Below, in pieces: positions 20,776 through 30,905 of a DNA stretch of 64,000 nucleotides. Below the pieces are notes generated by a model. The model saw nothing but the letters and a program-made list of their open reading frames with translations. It was not told the origin of the DNA and did no database searches. Made by a program: the position numbers and the translations under genes. The stretch comes from Arion vulgaris (Eukaryota; Mollusca; Gastropoda; Stylommatophora; Arionidae): NCBI GenBank assembly GCA_020796225.1, contig CM036771.1, positions 31,812,703-31,876,702 of the forward strand, given 5' to 3'. Each line of letters starts with the position of its first letter. The first letter of the stretch is position 1.

Positions 20776-21330
20776 CTTTGTTAAGCAGAACGGACAAGGT
20801 CAATATATTGCGCACACGTACCGGACACTGCAGACTTAACAAACACTTACATAGACTAGGAATAAGTCAAACAGCTGTCTGTCAGTGTCAACAGGTGGAA
20901 AAGACACCGGAGCATGTCCTGCAAGACTGGTATCTCCTGTGTGAGCTGAGAAGCAACATGTGGCCACACCCAGTCGACCTGAAAACTAAGCTTTGAGAAA
21001 ACCTGACAGACCTGAAGCTCGCCCGAGTGGTTACCGGGGCTCAAATTTGGGGTGTAAAGAATAGAACCACTGTTACCTGCCACGCATGTCGTAAGAGGCG
21101 ACTAAGGAGGTTTGGATGCATAAACGTGTAGAAGTCTATGCATTTAGGGGCTTACCAAAACAATGTGCAACGCATACACGTTCTTGGCAAAGATCAAACA
21201 TATCACAAAGAGTGATTAAAATTGGTGGTAAAGAACGAACGCAAAGAAGAAGACCTGAAGCTTACTGCCCAGTTTGAGGTCCACCGTAAACTAATCGCAT
21301 GACCAGAGATCGCTGAAGAAGAAGAATTAG
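20776..21330 (+). pseudogene. LINE ORF tail with Cys/His knuckle, split by SINE-C
   Basis: The translation gives 'RTRTGHCRLNKHLHRLGIS', then 'CQCQQVEKTPEHVLQDWYLL', then a W-rich end. The TGHC..LN..L...G.....C.C...E...H.L pattern is the terminal knuckle of RNase-H LINE ORFs. It is interrupted at 21020-21250 by SINE-C and resumes at 21251. Confidence 0.75.
21020..21250 (+). repeat. SINE-C with perfect 12-bp target duplication
   Basis: The head 'cgcccgagtggttaccgggg' resembles the A-box end of class II (Leu/Ser) tRNAs. Then come 'gtaaagaatagaaccactg' and 'gcatgtcgtaagaggcgac', which are shared with SINE-B. It ends in AAG-rich sequence. The flanks agacctgaagct at 21008-21019 and 21251-21262 are identical. 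Confidence 0.85.
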
Positions 21331-21523
21331 AAGAAGAATTAGGACTGACTCACAAGCGCTACTTACTCAAGAGATTTTTCAGATTACTATAGGAGATACG
21401 TAACAATAACTGGGTAATCATGTTTACAATAATGTTGAAATACAAGTTCTTAGAGTGTGTTCTAAATACTTGCAGCATAACAACCTCTTCTGCTTGCATA
21501 AAGTGATCGTTTTGTACCTGGCT

Positions 21524-21930
21524 TTGATTGATCGATTGATTAACTAATAATACCATTATCATTTCACTTCGGTAATTAACTATGTGTGCTCCGGTCTCTT
21601 TCTTACACAGTAAGATCACAACGACAGTGGACACACTCTGTAGCACTGGCGAGATGTCCTAATGTAATTTTAATTTTTGTAAAACTGTGCATTTTAATGA
21701 ATTTTGCTTGGCCAGCGTCTTTACAGCCTATTATTGATTTTCAACTGTCAAGTGTTTATTTTATGCTCAACTTGAACAAGAAACCGACGTCTACGATAGG
21801 GCTAGAACTCGATCTCACCTACACTGAAATCAGAGATCTCTGGAAAATATCTCGAGGGCTCCACGAGGGCGACCAGAACATTTGTAAGAAAGATGAAGCA
21901 CCTTTCCTGCACGCCACACAGTCCTGTCTG
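21524..21930 (-). repeat. SINE-A copy, diverged
   Basis: Minus-strand SINE-A with a CAATCAATC-type end at the left. The body is recognisable to 'ctggaaaatatctcgagg'. The head is mostly lost, and short internal deletions lie at 21680-21780. Confidence 0.75.
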
Positions 21931-22284
21931 TATGTAACAAGCAGTCATGCTAACATACTTAACATGCTAAATAACGTTGTGGTGTATGGTAGCAAAAAGT
22001 ACAATAAATAATAGATGTGTTTTCGACTGAGATCCATTGACAGTGATAGGGACAGTCGGATTAGCTGGACGGTGTAAGGGACATAACTGAATTAACTAAT
22101 TTGGAAATTTGACGGATTTTAATGTGTTGCTTCCCTTCATATTAGGAATGCTTGACAGTGCTAGGGAATTCGAGCACAAACGTTGAAATTGTCCCGTGTA
22201 AGAAAGAGATAAAGAGTATACTACAAGGTTATTGTATCAAGTGTAGCAATGATGGCGCTATTAATTAATCTTATAACTAAGCAA

Positions 22285-22535
22285 TGAAAATCGAAAATCG
22301 TGGCATATCCTTTTACAGGACGTAGCCATCAACAACAGCAAATGAATCGTCCATTTTCTAGGCACCACTTATACGTTCTGTAGTCTGTCATTGCTTTCTG
22401 AACAGAGAAGTCTACTTTTACCGTTTGTAAAAATCCAAGGGAACTAATTTGCTTCCAAACTTGCCCGCCGCGTAATTTGAACCAGGTACGTCTGGGTGGT
22501 AATCAAGCTCACTATCACTTAAACTACAGACGCTC
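22285..22535 (-). repeat. SINE-F copy
   Basis: Minus-strand copy with all blocks, including the tRNA-like head at its right end ('gtagtttaagtgatagtgag' on the sense strand). Confidence 0.75.
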
Positions 22536-22659
22536 GATCACTAGCTAAACAATACAAAAATTAATACAACCAAAGTAACCACCGAAAATCGCTCGCTAAA
22601 GTAGAAGACGTCAAAGTGAATAATGACAGTTGATAATAAATATTTTTTAAAACTGTTGT

Positions 22660-22862
22660 TACTTTTTATGCGGTGTAGGACAGGAGGGTGTGCATGTGCA
22701 ATTTAATGGCCGCGATGCAAGTGCATCGCCACGAAACTGTTCAGTTTATGGTTTTCTTAATGCCCCTGACAGCAAAAAACTTGACCGTACCAGATATTGA
22801 ACCCAGAGTCTTCCGCACGATAGCCCGCCAGTAATCAATTCGACCAGACTCTCCGCTAATAA
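22660..22862 (-). repeat. SINE-I copy (tRNA-headed)
   Basis: It shares 'ggtgtaggacaggag' and a body with 32312-32500. On the minus strand the head has an A-box-like stretch near the right end and 'gggttcaatatctgg' as B box. Confidence 0.6.
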
Positions 22863-23129
22863 CAGCTATTGACCAGCATTGACAGTTTAATGAAATGTTG
22901 CAAATTTCTGCAGCTTTTGTCAAGGGTGCTACCATTCCCGACAAAGCTTGTGAATCAATCTGTTACCAATCTTATTGATGTACACCACAAAAGAAACTGG
23001 ACTGTCAATGTGAATTATTGTTTGGCCGATCACCTTGACACTAAGAGCTTTCTGGTCATTGTCATTGAATAGTATATTGTAGGGATACTCCAAACAATCC
23101 TCAGACGAATATTGAGAATTTCATAAACA

Positions 23130-23440
23130 GTTAAAAGGGAAATGACGAAAGAAGTTTTAAAAGGTGAAACTTGACCAGACGAAGATAACTAGATAATTGA
23201 TGTTCTTCGGACACTTATTGTTAAGAAAACGGGGTTTGGAACATTGTGTGTCAACGGATAAACTGCAAAGAGAGGAGGAGAGATTGATGAAGAAGACATG
23301 AGAGAGAGAAGATGTCGGGTAGTTTCACTTAGTGGTTCCACAAGAGATTGGTGTCAGAACTGATAAGTTGCACCAAAGAGAGATAAGAGAGGGTTGGGGA
23401 GAGACATGATCGCCTACGTCGGCGTGCAGTAAAATTGATG
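23130..23440 (+). pseudogene. LINE-2 (RTE-like) ORF tail
   Basis: The pattern of FFGH, then GLEHCVSTDKLQRE-like, a broken RGRRR, and 'MIAYVGVQ' matches the tails at 31.5 and 35.9 kb. Its terminal (TGA)n has expanded into the microsatellite that follows. Confidence 0.65.
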
Positions 23441-23580
23441 ATGATAATAAATATGATAATGATGATAATGGTGATGATGGTGGTGATGATGATGATAATG
23501 ATGATGATGATAGTAATAATGATGATGCTGATAGTAATGATGATAATAATGATGACGATAATAGTAATAATGATTCTCTT
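23441..23580. repeat. (GAT/AAT)n microsatellite grown from a LINE-2 tail
   Basis: Roughly 140 bp of GATGATGAT with interruptions follow directly on the LINE-2 3' end. The Ser- and Tyr/His-rich open frames on the other strand are artefacts of this run. Confidence 0.85.
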
Positions 23581-23584
23581 TGTC

Positions 23585-23830
23585 CAAGATATACAGAGGA
23601 CTCTTCTCTAACACTTATATTCGAAAGCACATTTATGTTTTTCCACTGCTTTATTAAATGTCCATGCTTCACACCCATACGTTGCCACTGGGAATATGCA
23701 TGCTCTTAGTATTCTGATCTTTGTTTTCTTATCAGTTCCGTTCCATACTGTTTTTAATTGTTTAATTTTTGGTAAAGCCATGTTTGTTCTTCTTTTAATT
23801 TGATATCAGTTAACCCCCCAACATTCATAT
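23585..23830 (-). pseudogene. LINE RT thumb-region fragment
   Basis: The minus-strand translation contains 'KTKIRILRACIFPVATYGCE' followed by AWTF and 'KCAFEYKC'. This is the K.K..L.......YG.E.W stretch just after the RT palm. It is unrelated in detail to LINE-1 and LINE-2. Confidence 0.65.
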
Positions 23831-23889
23831 CTAATGTGACAACTATAGTTGATAACAAAGCAAGCATATCAGTTGTATCATTACTGCCA

Positions 23890-23960
23890 AAGATAGTAGA
23901 TGCTTGAGAGACGCGATAGTGTAGATGTTAGTGCACTTGTTTCGTATACGAGTGGTTCTA
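23890..23960 (+). repeat. tRNA-like SINE head
   Basis: 'gcgatagtgtagatgttagt' could be an A box and 'cgagtggttctatgattc' a degraded B box. No body follows. Weak. Confidence 0.35.
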
Positions 23961-24241
23961 TGATTCTTTTTTTTTAATTCTTTTCTCTAATCTTGTTTTG
24001 CCTCACGGTGTCATAATAAGAAGAGGTTTATAGAACGGGCTTTTGTGTGCGCTTCACAAACACTGCTTTTTTTCGCCGCCTCCGTTACCTCTGAGGTAAA
24101 CATTTTGCATGGACGGTACTTTTGATTTGTATTCACTGTATCGGAGTAACAGTACTCTTTGAGATGCACTATCTGTTGGTAATCTGCTTATGTGGTCGAA
24201 CTAATTAATTTGTTGTTTCTTGATGAAGTTCAGTACTGATG

Positions 24242-24439
24242 TCAACTACTAGATTGCAGGGGCTGGGATTAATGATTGGAGTAGCATGAAAAGAACAGCA
24301 CAACAGGTTAATGAGTATGCTCATCAATCAAAATTGAACTGGTACGATCAGTCCATGGGCGCTGTTGGAGATATTGCGAAGGAGACCAGATTACCTATGG
24401 ACATGTCCGGAATGCAATGAAGATATATCAAACTGAAAC
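24242..24439 (+). pseudogene. LINE-3 C-terminal fragment nested in LINE-4
   Basis: The translation, with one stop, reads 'SPWALLEILRRRPDYLWTCP' followed by ECNEDISN. This is the same terminus as at 1255-1425 and 20.3 kb. Confidence 0.7.
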
Positions 24440-24491
24440 TGAAGTTGTACCCACTTTTTTTTCCTTGATGTCTTCATTTACAATCCGTTCT

Positions 24492-24738
24492 CTTCGTGTA
24501 TGGCGTATGTGGCTTAGGTGATAGTGACTCGGTCTATTAACCCCTACGTTCTGAGCTCGAATCACGCTGCGAACAGTTTGGTTGCAAATTGTATCGCGTA
24601 GATTTTTACAAAAGGACGATGGCACCACCCGTTCAGAAAGCAACGGCAAACTACTGAACGTAATAATGCCTAGAAAATCACAAACAGCGTTAAAAAAGCT
24701 GGGGTTGATTCGCAAAGTCCTGTAAAGGATATGCAATT
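24492..24738 (+). repeat. SINE-F nested in LINE-4
   Basis: The only plus-strand copy. The head is 'tgtggcttaggtgatagtg' with 'gagctcgaatcacg' as B box, and the 3' end is 'cgcaaagtcctgtaaagg'. Confidence 0.75.
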
Positions 24739-24790
24739 AACTTTCTTCTTGTTAACTCCAACATTTTGCGTAGAAACTTCATCTTTACTT

Positions 24791-25390
24791 GCAGTAGTTA
24801 CACGTAAGACCAGTCGATGCAATAATACAAGAAACAAACACACACACAAAGAAAGAGACACAGAGAGAGAGACTCAAGAAAAGACGAGCTACAGATATAC
24901 TTACACAGTTGTCCGATGCGGTGTCAGAATAAAACTGTACTGTTGATAAAAATCAGGTTCATCATAATCGTACTGTCCGCTGAGAAATGCCATTGTGTTC
25001 AACAACTCCATTAGCATCAATCAACTGATGATACTCCAGCAGGCAGCTTGCTCTATAACATCAAACACTACATCCGTCTTACCAGACCACTGACCGATTC
25101 ATCCCTAGAGCGTTGAAGACGAGCTGAAATGTGTCTCAGATTAAATTATCCACACACTTGACCGTTATTTTGAATCCATTTAGTGAAAATAATGATCCTC
25201 TTCTAAGTGCATGCTTAAAAACCATTGTGGTGTTCCTTTTTGAACCGAACAAATCCATTTAACTTAAAAGCATCCATTAATTTCATCAGTTCTCCGTGTT
25301 CCATTACTGTACAGAACTAACTACAAGTTTTCTATCAACAGCTGATACATTACCAACACCATATATCAAGATATTGTTGTTAGTTTTTGG
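24791..25390. other. unassigned sequence
   Basis: A CA/GA-rich stretch at 24835-24890, then unrecognised sequence. Confidence 0.35.
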
Positions 25391-25391
25391 T

Positions 25392-25735
25392 TATGTAGTG
25401 GATTCAAGTCCCTTTAAGTTTGGGGTACTCTCCCTTTCATTTCAACTTAAGGACAATACTTTTTTTGTAGGTTATAACAAAGCTTGTTGGCCAACAAACA
25501 TGACAAAATAAACATTAACACTTTGGAGAATACAGGATTTTCAAATATGTAAATCTTTGTTATTATTTTCTTATGTATGGAATTAAAGTCCCTTTAAACC
25601 GGGAACGCCCTTTCATTTCAAGGACGAGACCTTTGGGGATTGGGGGTATAATAAAGCATGTACAAACATGACAAAATAAGTAGTAACACTTTGCGAAGAA
25701 TCCAGGATTTTATAATATGTAAACTGTTGTTGCTT
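25392..25735 (+). repeat. tandem duplication, period about 179 bp, two copies
   Basis: 'aagtccctttaa', 'ccctttcatttcaa', 'caaacatgacaaaataa' and 'caggatttt' appear in the same order in 25392-25569 and 25571-25735. The copies differ by several indels. Confidence 0.8.
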
Positions 25736-26072
25736 CTTCTTCTTCACTCTTCGCCCCTAGGGAGGCATAGATCCGCAATCAAGGCCTTCCAAGCCTGCCT
25801 ATCCAAGGCCATCTTTTCCAGATCTCGCCACTCTCTCCCCATTTTCTTGTACTCCATCTCCCTTCCTTGTGGGATCCGTCTTCTTCCTCGGTGGGGGAGC
25901 TATGAATTTCCCTGGTTGTGGTTTCTCTAGCCATCTATCTAGTGTTTTTTACGGAGTAGGGTAGCTAGCCCCACGCCTAACCTCCTTAGACGCCTTTTAC
26001 GACATGCGTGGCAGGTAACAGTGGTTCTATTCTTTACATCCCGATTTCGGCCCTGGTAACCACTCGGGCAAT
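25735..26072 (-). repeat. SINE-C with LINE-5-like tail
   Basis: The minus strand starts with the SINE-C head at about 26072 and shares the block around 'ggctagctaccctactccg'. It continues into a tail whose translation holds 'GREWRDLEKMALDRQAWKAL'. The same head plus tail occurs at 36268-36600, so the chimera is a family, not an accident. Confidence 0.8.
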
Positions 26073-26124
26073 GTTGCTTTCTGCTTTCTATATATATATG
26101 TTGACAAATATTGTTCTTATTTAT

Positions 26125-26436
26125 TTGTTGAATGACAAGAGAACCAAACTTGAGACGTCTTGTTTACGTTATATGATTAACATTTCTAGGTTATGTCCCT
26201 TTGGATGTACTAGCCAACTCTTGAAATCTCTTCCTGTTTGTATTAACATAAATACTAATTAAATTCAAACATTGTCTGTCGGATTGCTAAACATGTCCGT
26301 GTGTCTTCAGAATAGCCTAGATGGGTGGTCAAAGGCTATACTAGACTATCATATTTAGGCTAGAATAGCAGAAATTTCTGAAAAGGAAAACGTGCACACA
26401 ATTGCCTATTCTAGAAACTTCTTGATATACTGACGC
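26125..26436 (+). repeat. dispersed duplicate unit, copy 1
   Basis: 'gacaagagaaccaaact', 'tatgattaacatt', 'gtccctttgga' and 'gcctagatggg...tcaaagg' recur in 26824-27345. It is interrupted at its right end by SINE-C (26436-26800). Confidence 0.7.
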
Positions 26437-26800
26437 AGCCCGAGTGGTTACCGGTGCCCAAATTGGAGTGTAAAGAATAGAACCACTGTTACCTGCCACG
26501 CATGTCGTAAGAGGCGGCTAAGGAGGTTGAGGGTGGGGCTAGCTACCCTCACTGTAAAAACACTAGATGGCAACAGAACGGGGAGCGAACCGAGTACACG
26601 CTGCCTGAAACCGGACACATCGCCGAAGGATAAGCACCAGAGCTCCACATGGTGCTGAAGATGTGACGTAAAACACACCAATGCTAAGGCTGCATGAATC
26701 GGATCTCCACATTAATAGAATTTATGGGAAATCTGGTACATCGGTCTGGGCGGTGATCGCGAGATAGAGATATCCTAACGCTGTGAGGCAAAACAGGATT
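26436..26800 (+). repeat. SINE-C copy, long form
   Basis: The head 'agcccgagtggttaccggtg' and shared core are followed by a different 3' part, including 'ctgaaaccggacacatcgcc', not seen in the other SINE-C copies. It ends in an (AAG)n-like tail. Possible diverged target duplication: gatatactgacgc / gatatcctaacgct. Confidence 0.75.
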
Positions 26801-26823
26801 CAAGAACATGAAGAAAAAGAAAG

Positions 26824-27345
26824 AATGACAAGAGAACCAAACTTAGAACTTCTTATTTACGTCACATGATTAACAACAATTCAAGGTAGTGTCCCTTTGG
26901 ACGTGCTAGCCAATTTCGGAAATCTCTTCCTGTTTCTATAAACATTTTTTTTTAAATTTCTCGTAGCTTTTTCAAACCGCAGGGTATGAAGTCACTTCAC
27001 AGTTCTATGCTCTAGTGTGGAAGAGGTAGGAGGATCAATTCCTTTCCTCGCGTGTGGAACATCGAGTGTGTGATTGAACCCACAACCTTCTTGTGATCAA
27101 GTCGACAAGTGAACGCTTATACATTACGCTCTAGACCTGTCATAGTGTCTTCACAATAAAACTAGATGGGTCAAAAGGTGTACTAGTCTATCACATTCAG
27201 GCTAGAAGAACACAAATTCCATCCAAGGAAAACGTGTGCCCCCATGTACGAAGCAAACACAAGACCCTGTTCTCGTAGAAATCTCTTCTTATACTGGACG
27301 CCGTGAGGTAAAACGGGATTAGAGAAGAAGAAGAAGAAGAAGATA
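26824..27345 (+). repeat. dispersed duplicate unit, copy 2
   Basis: Second copy of the 26125 unit, interrupted at 26955-27128 by SINE-E. It ends in 'gaggtaaaacgggatt' and (GAA)n. Confidence 0.7.
26955..27128 (-). repeat. SINE-E (tRNA-derived)
   Basis: On the minus strand the head reads 'tagagcgtaatgtataagcg' (A box) with 'gttgtgggttcaatcacac' (B box). It matches 43408-43585 throughout. Confidence 0.75.
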
Positions 27346-27368
27346 AACATTTGAATATACAATAGCAG

Positions 27369-27944
27369 TCAGCAATCAGTGAAGTCTCAGCAATCAGTGA
27401 AGTCTCAGCAATCAGTGAAGTTTCAGCAATCAGTGAAGTCTCAGCAATCAGTGAAGTCTCAGCAATCAGTGAAGTCTAAGCAATCAGTGAAGTCTCAGCA
27501 ATCAGTGAAGTCTCAGCAATCAGTGAAGTCTAAGTAATCAGTGAAGTCTCAGCAATCAGTGAAGTCTAAGCAATCAGTGAAGTCTTAGCAATCAGTGAAG
27601 TCTCAGCAATCAGTGAAGTCTAAGTAATCAGTGAAGTCTCAGCAATCAGTGAAGTCTAAGCAATCAGTGAAGTCTAAGCAATCCGTGAAGTCTAAGCAAT
27701 CAGTGAAGTCTAAGTAATCAGTGAAGTCTCAGCAATCAGTGAAGTCTCAGCAATCAGTGAAGTCTAAGCAATCCGTGAAGTCTAAGCAATCAGTGAAGTC
27801 TAAGTAATCAGTGAAGTCTCAGCAATCAGTGAAGTCTAAGCAATCAGTGAAGTCTCAGCAATCAGTGAAGTCTCAGCAATCAGTGAAGTCTAAGCAATCA
27901 GTGAAGTCTTAGCAATCAGTGAAGTCTCAGCAATCAGTGAAGTA
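27369..27944. repeat. 18-bp minisatellite, 32 copies
   Basis: The unit is cagcaatcagtgaagtct, with C/A variants at the first base and occasional 'taatca' forms. Total length is 576 bp, exactly 32 units with no indels. It is a multiple of 3, but TAA variants break every long frame, so I do not call it coding. Confidence 0.95.
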
Positions 27945-27949
27945 TAAAG

Positions 27950-28096
27950 GAGTAGAATTCATTTCCCTGCACCGGGTTTTCTTATGTCCCTCTTTGTAGA
28001 AATGGCAAGACACAAGCGTGAAGTGTTGCACAAATCACAGAGTTCAGCAACAATCCTAGGGATCTCCGGGATAAAATACACATGTGAACCTCACCG
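27950..28096 (-). repeat. SINE-D 3' part
   Basis: 'cattgcaccgggtttt'-type end and 'caacaatcctagggatctc'. The tRNA-like head is missing. Confidence 0.7.
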
Positions 28097-28099
28097 CCT

Positions 28100-28365
28100 C
28101 CTATAGCGCCCGTGTGTTGCCGGGGTCTCAAAGAGGAGCAAAGAATAGTAACACTGCGACCTACAAGGCATATGTCGTAAGAGGTGATTGAGGTAGGGGT
28201 CTAGGAAGCTACCTAGTAAATAAAAAGCGTCGCAAAAATCGGATGTGCTGGCCTACTTGTTGGTGCATAACTGGCACAACGTACAATCACTCTTAGGATC
28301 AGATCACATAGAAATCGCAAAGAGTGGTTAACAAGTGGTCGATATGGAGCGTTCGGAGAAGCAAA
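28100..28365 (+). repeat. SINE-B, full length
   Basis: Runs from 'gcgcccgtgtgttgccgggg' to 'gtggtcgatatggagcgttc', with a short tail 'ggagaag'. Confidence 0.85.
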
Positions 28366-29640
28366 GGCCCCCCTCCCCTATAATATTTAGAGTAGGTCGT
28401 GATATGAATTGAATGACGCAATCCGTATTCTGTTTTCTTGTCAATTATTTATATTCCTAAAGAGTCTTATACACACACACAATGTGTAGTATTAGTTAGT
28501 TTGTTGTTACTATTTAGCTGCATTAGAGAACTGCAAACAATACAGCGAGAGTGAGACCACGAAAAGATGAATAGATGTGCATAGCAGAATTCTGTCAAAA
28601 AGCAAAAATAACTATCACCCAAGCCACTAGAGCCGAGCAAGACAAAAAAAAAACACAGAAAACCACGACTGGGCAACATCCCGCTAACATTGTGACGACA
28701 AAAGAAGAAGAAGCATTACAGACTGAGATCTACTCATTTTACAATGCTCTCACACACACACACAAAATGTGATATGTTTAGCTTTAAAGCATATTTACAT
28801 AGAATATGGGGGAATGATAAAGAACATTTATCACCTAGAGCAGCGGTTTTCAAAATACTGTCTGATGGCTCACAGTATGCAGTCCGTACTGACAATGGCA
28901 AAAGCGACTGGTTTATGGTTAAAACGGGAGTACAACAAGGTTGCATTCTATCCTCTCTCTTGTTTGGAGTGGATACTGACTGGGTGATGAGAAAATGTTG
29001 TAAGGGCGAAACTAACATCGATTGGATAGAAAATAGACAACTGGAAGATTTGAATTTTGCAGATGATATTGCATTGTTAAGTAAAAATAGTAAAGAAATG
29101 CAAAGAAAAAGTCATTTATATCATCAAAAGTTGAACTGCACATAGGCTATAAAAAGACAAATATAGTGATGAGCCTTCTGATCGACAAGGCATGCAGATA
29201 TTACGCAGGAATCCAAAACGATTAAAATAACAGAGCAGTTCACCTATTTAGGTAGCAATTTTGAATGCACGAGAGATACCAAAAAAAGAAATAATGCTAC
29301 GAATTGGCAAAGCAACATCAGCTTTTAAAAGTTTAAATAAAATATGGAACTGCAAGTTATATAGTTTTAAAACTAAATTACGAATTTTCAATTCAAATGT
29401 TGTATCAATCCTAACATATGCTAGCGAGAATTGGAAAATGACTAAAGATATAGAAAGCAAGTTGAATACATTTGAAAATAGATGTCTGCGAAAAATATTG
29501 AACACAAAATGGAACGAATTCAGGAGAAGTGAAGAAATCAGAGAAATATCTGATCAACCACCAGTAACAACTGTTGTAAGAAAGAGAAGATGACGCTACT
29601 GTGAACATACTCTGAGAAGAAATAATCAAATAATCACAAA

Positions 29641-29902
29641 GCAATAATCATAAGTGGAAGGCAATAATCATAAGTGGAAGACAATAATCATAAGTGGAAG
29701 ACAATAATCATAAGTGGAAGACAATAATCATAAGTGGAAAGCAATAATCATAAGTGGAAGACAATAATCATAAGTGGAAGACAATAATCATAAGTGGAAG
29801 ACAATAATCATAAGTGGAAGACAATAATCATAAGTGGAAGACAATAATCATAAGTGGAAGACAATAATCATAAGTGGAAGGCAATAATCATAAGTGGAAG
29901 GC
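29641..29902. repeat. 20-bp minisatellite inside LINE-1, 13 copies
   Basis: The unit is caataatcataagtggaag plus A or G. It lies in the LINE-1 tail where other copies read ..NDQRISKQALKW.., so it probably arose by duplicating that coding sequence. Confidence 0.9.
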
Positions 29903-29929
29903 AAAAGCTCAAGAAAAAAGGCGTCCTAT

Positions 29930-30165
29930 TTAAAATCGTGGAATACCTTATACAGGACGTAGCCGTCAACAACAGCAAACGAGACGTCGATTTTATAGGC
30001 ACCACTTATACGTTCAGTAGATTGTCATTGCTTTCTGGACGGTGAGGTCTATTTTTACAGTTCGTAAAAATCCAAGGGAACTTATTTGCTTCCAAACTTG
30101 CCCGTCGTGGAGTTTGAACCAGGTATGCTTGGGTTGTGATCGAGCTCACTACTATTGTTTAATGT
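29930..30165 (-). repeat. SINE-F nested in LINE-1
   Basis: Reversed copy with 'ccttatacaggacgtagcc' at the left and 'gagtttgaaccaggtatgc' (B-box region) at the right. The LINE reading resumes immediately after it. Confidence 0.75.
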
Positions 30166-30424
30166 TTAGGGTTGCTATGGAAACTCTAAAACGAACTTCA
30201 ATGAGAGTGGCGAGAAATATCGGACTCAATTCAATAGAAGAGATTGAACAAGTTGCCCAGGATAGAGAGGTACGGAGAAATTGCTTACAGGCCCTAAGTA
30301 ATGTGTAATGGTAATAGAGGGATATAATAAATAATGTCTAACTCACAACACTGGGCTACAATTCGGTATCAGTGTGACGACAGAAGAAGAAAGTGTCTAG
30401 AAGAAGTGCTCTATGTAACACGCA

Positions 30425-30640
30425 GGCTCTACAAATAAAGAATTCAACGCACTCCATTTCTATGCTTCTTAGTAATTTCTCTTCTCATGATCCATATTCT
30501 ATATGTGTATATGTTCAATGTATATAACTTTATATATGATTGAAATATATATTTGATTTTTATTGTTTCTCTTCTTTTTTCCACTTCTAGTTTTTTGCAT
30601 TTATTTGGTTATTCGTTTTTAGTCACAGATTACGTGTTTC
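30425..30640 (+). repeat. Penelope-like element 3' tail, internally deleted
   Basis: 'tctatgcttcttagtaattt', 'atatgtgtatatgtt' and 'ggttattcgtttttagtc' match 40960-41130, and 'acgtgtttcgcc' matches the terminus. The hammerhead-like segment between them is missing. Confidence 0.7.
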
Positions 30641-30644
30641 GCCA

Positions 30645-30905
30645 AATAACAAAAGAAGAATTGAAGTATTTTGGAAATATAAAGAGACACGAATAGTTGG
30701 AGAAGACCTTTATGGAAGGAGGCATCCCGGCAATGAAGAGAAGAGGAAGACCACGGAGAAGATGGATTCAGGAAGTAGTTGATGATTTGAGCAGAAGTGG
30801 GACATCTGGTCTATGAGAGAGAGAAATTCCGAAGGACTGTTAGAGTGGCAAGGAGTTCTGCTCAGAACAAGCTATTTAATGATGATGATGATGAACACAT
30901 ATAGT
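30645..30905 (+). pseudogene. LINE-6 ORF C-terminal fragment
   Basis: In shifting frames it reads 'ELKYFGNIKRHE', then 'GGIPAMKRRGRPRRRWIQEV' and VDDL. It ends in TGATGATGATGA, as LINE-2 copies do. Confidence 0.7.

Larger units (their letters stand above)
23977..24790 (-). pseudogene. LINE-4 tail carrying two nested insertions
   Basis: LINE-4 blocks at 23977-24241, 24440-24492 and 24738-24790 read in order and match 6722-7195. A LINE-3 fragment (24242-24439) and a SINE-F (24492-24738) lie between them. Without the insertions the LINE-4 copy is continuous. Confidence 0.7.
28780..30315 (+). pseudogene. LINE-1 with RT palm, internal minisatellite and SINE-F
   Basis: The forward translation shows 'YAVRTDNGKSDWFMVKTGVQ' then QGCILSSLLF, and 'LEDLNFADDIALLSKNSKEM', where FADD is the catalytic RT motif C. 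After a break, 'KATSAFKSLNKIWNCKLYSF', 'LRIFNSNVVSILTYASENWK', 'KLNTFENRCLRKILNTKWNE' and 'RRSEEIREISDQPPVTTVV' follow. A 20-bp minisatellite (29641-29902) and a reversed SINE-F (29930-30165) interrupt the tail. It resumes with 'METLKRTSMRVARNIGLNSI' and ends 'CLQALSNV' stop near 30308. The upstream endonuclease is absent. It is the best template for LINE-1 in this window. Confidence 0.85.

Noticed and set aside
23325..23678. Ser- and Leu-rich or His/Tyr-rich open frames
   Set aside because: They come from the (GAT)n microsatellite read on the minus strand; only the LINE fragment at 23585-23830 is real.
27369..27944. 18-bp array as a CRISPR-like array or repeat protein
   Set aside because: There are no unique spacers, the units are directly adjacent, and TAA variants interrupt the QSVKS-type frame. 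It is a minisatellite in eukaryotic DNA.
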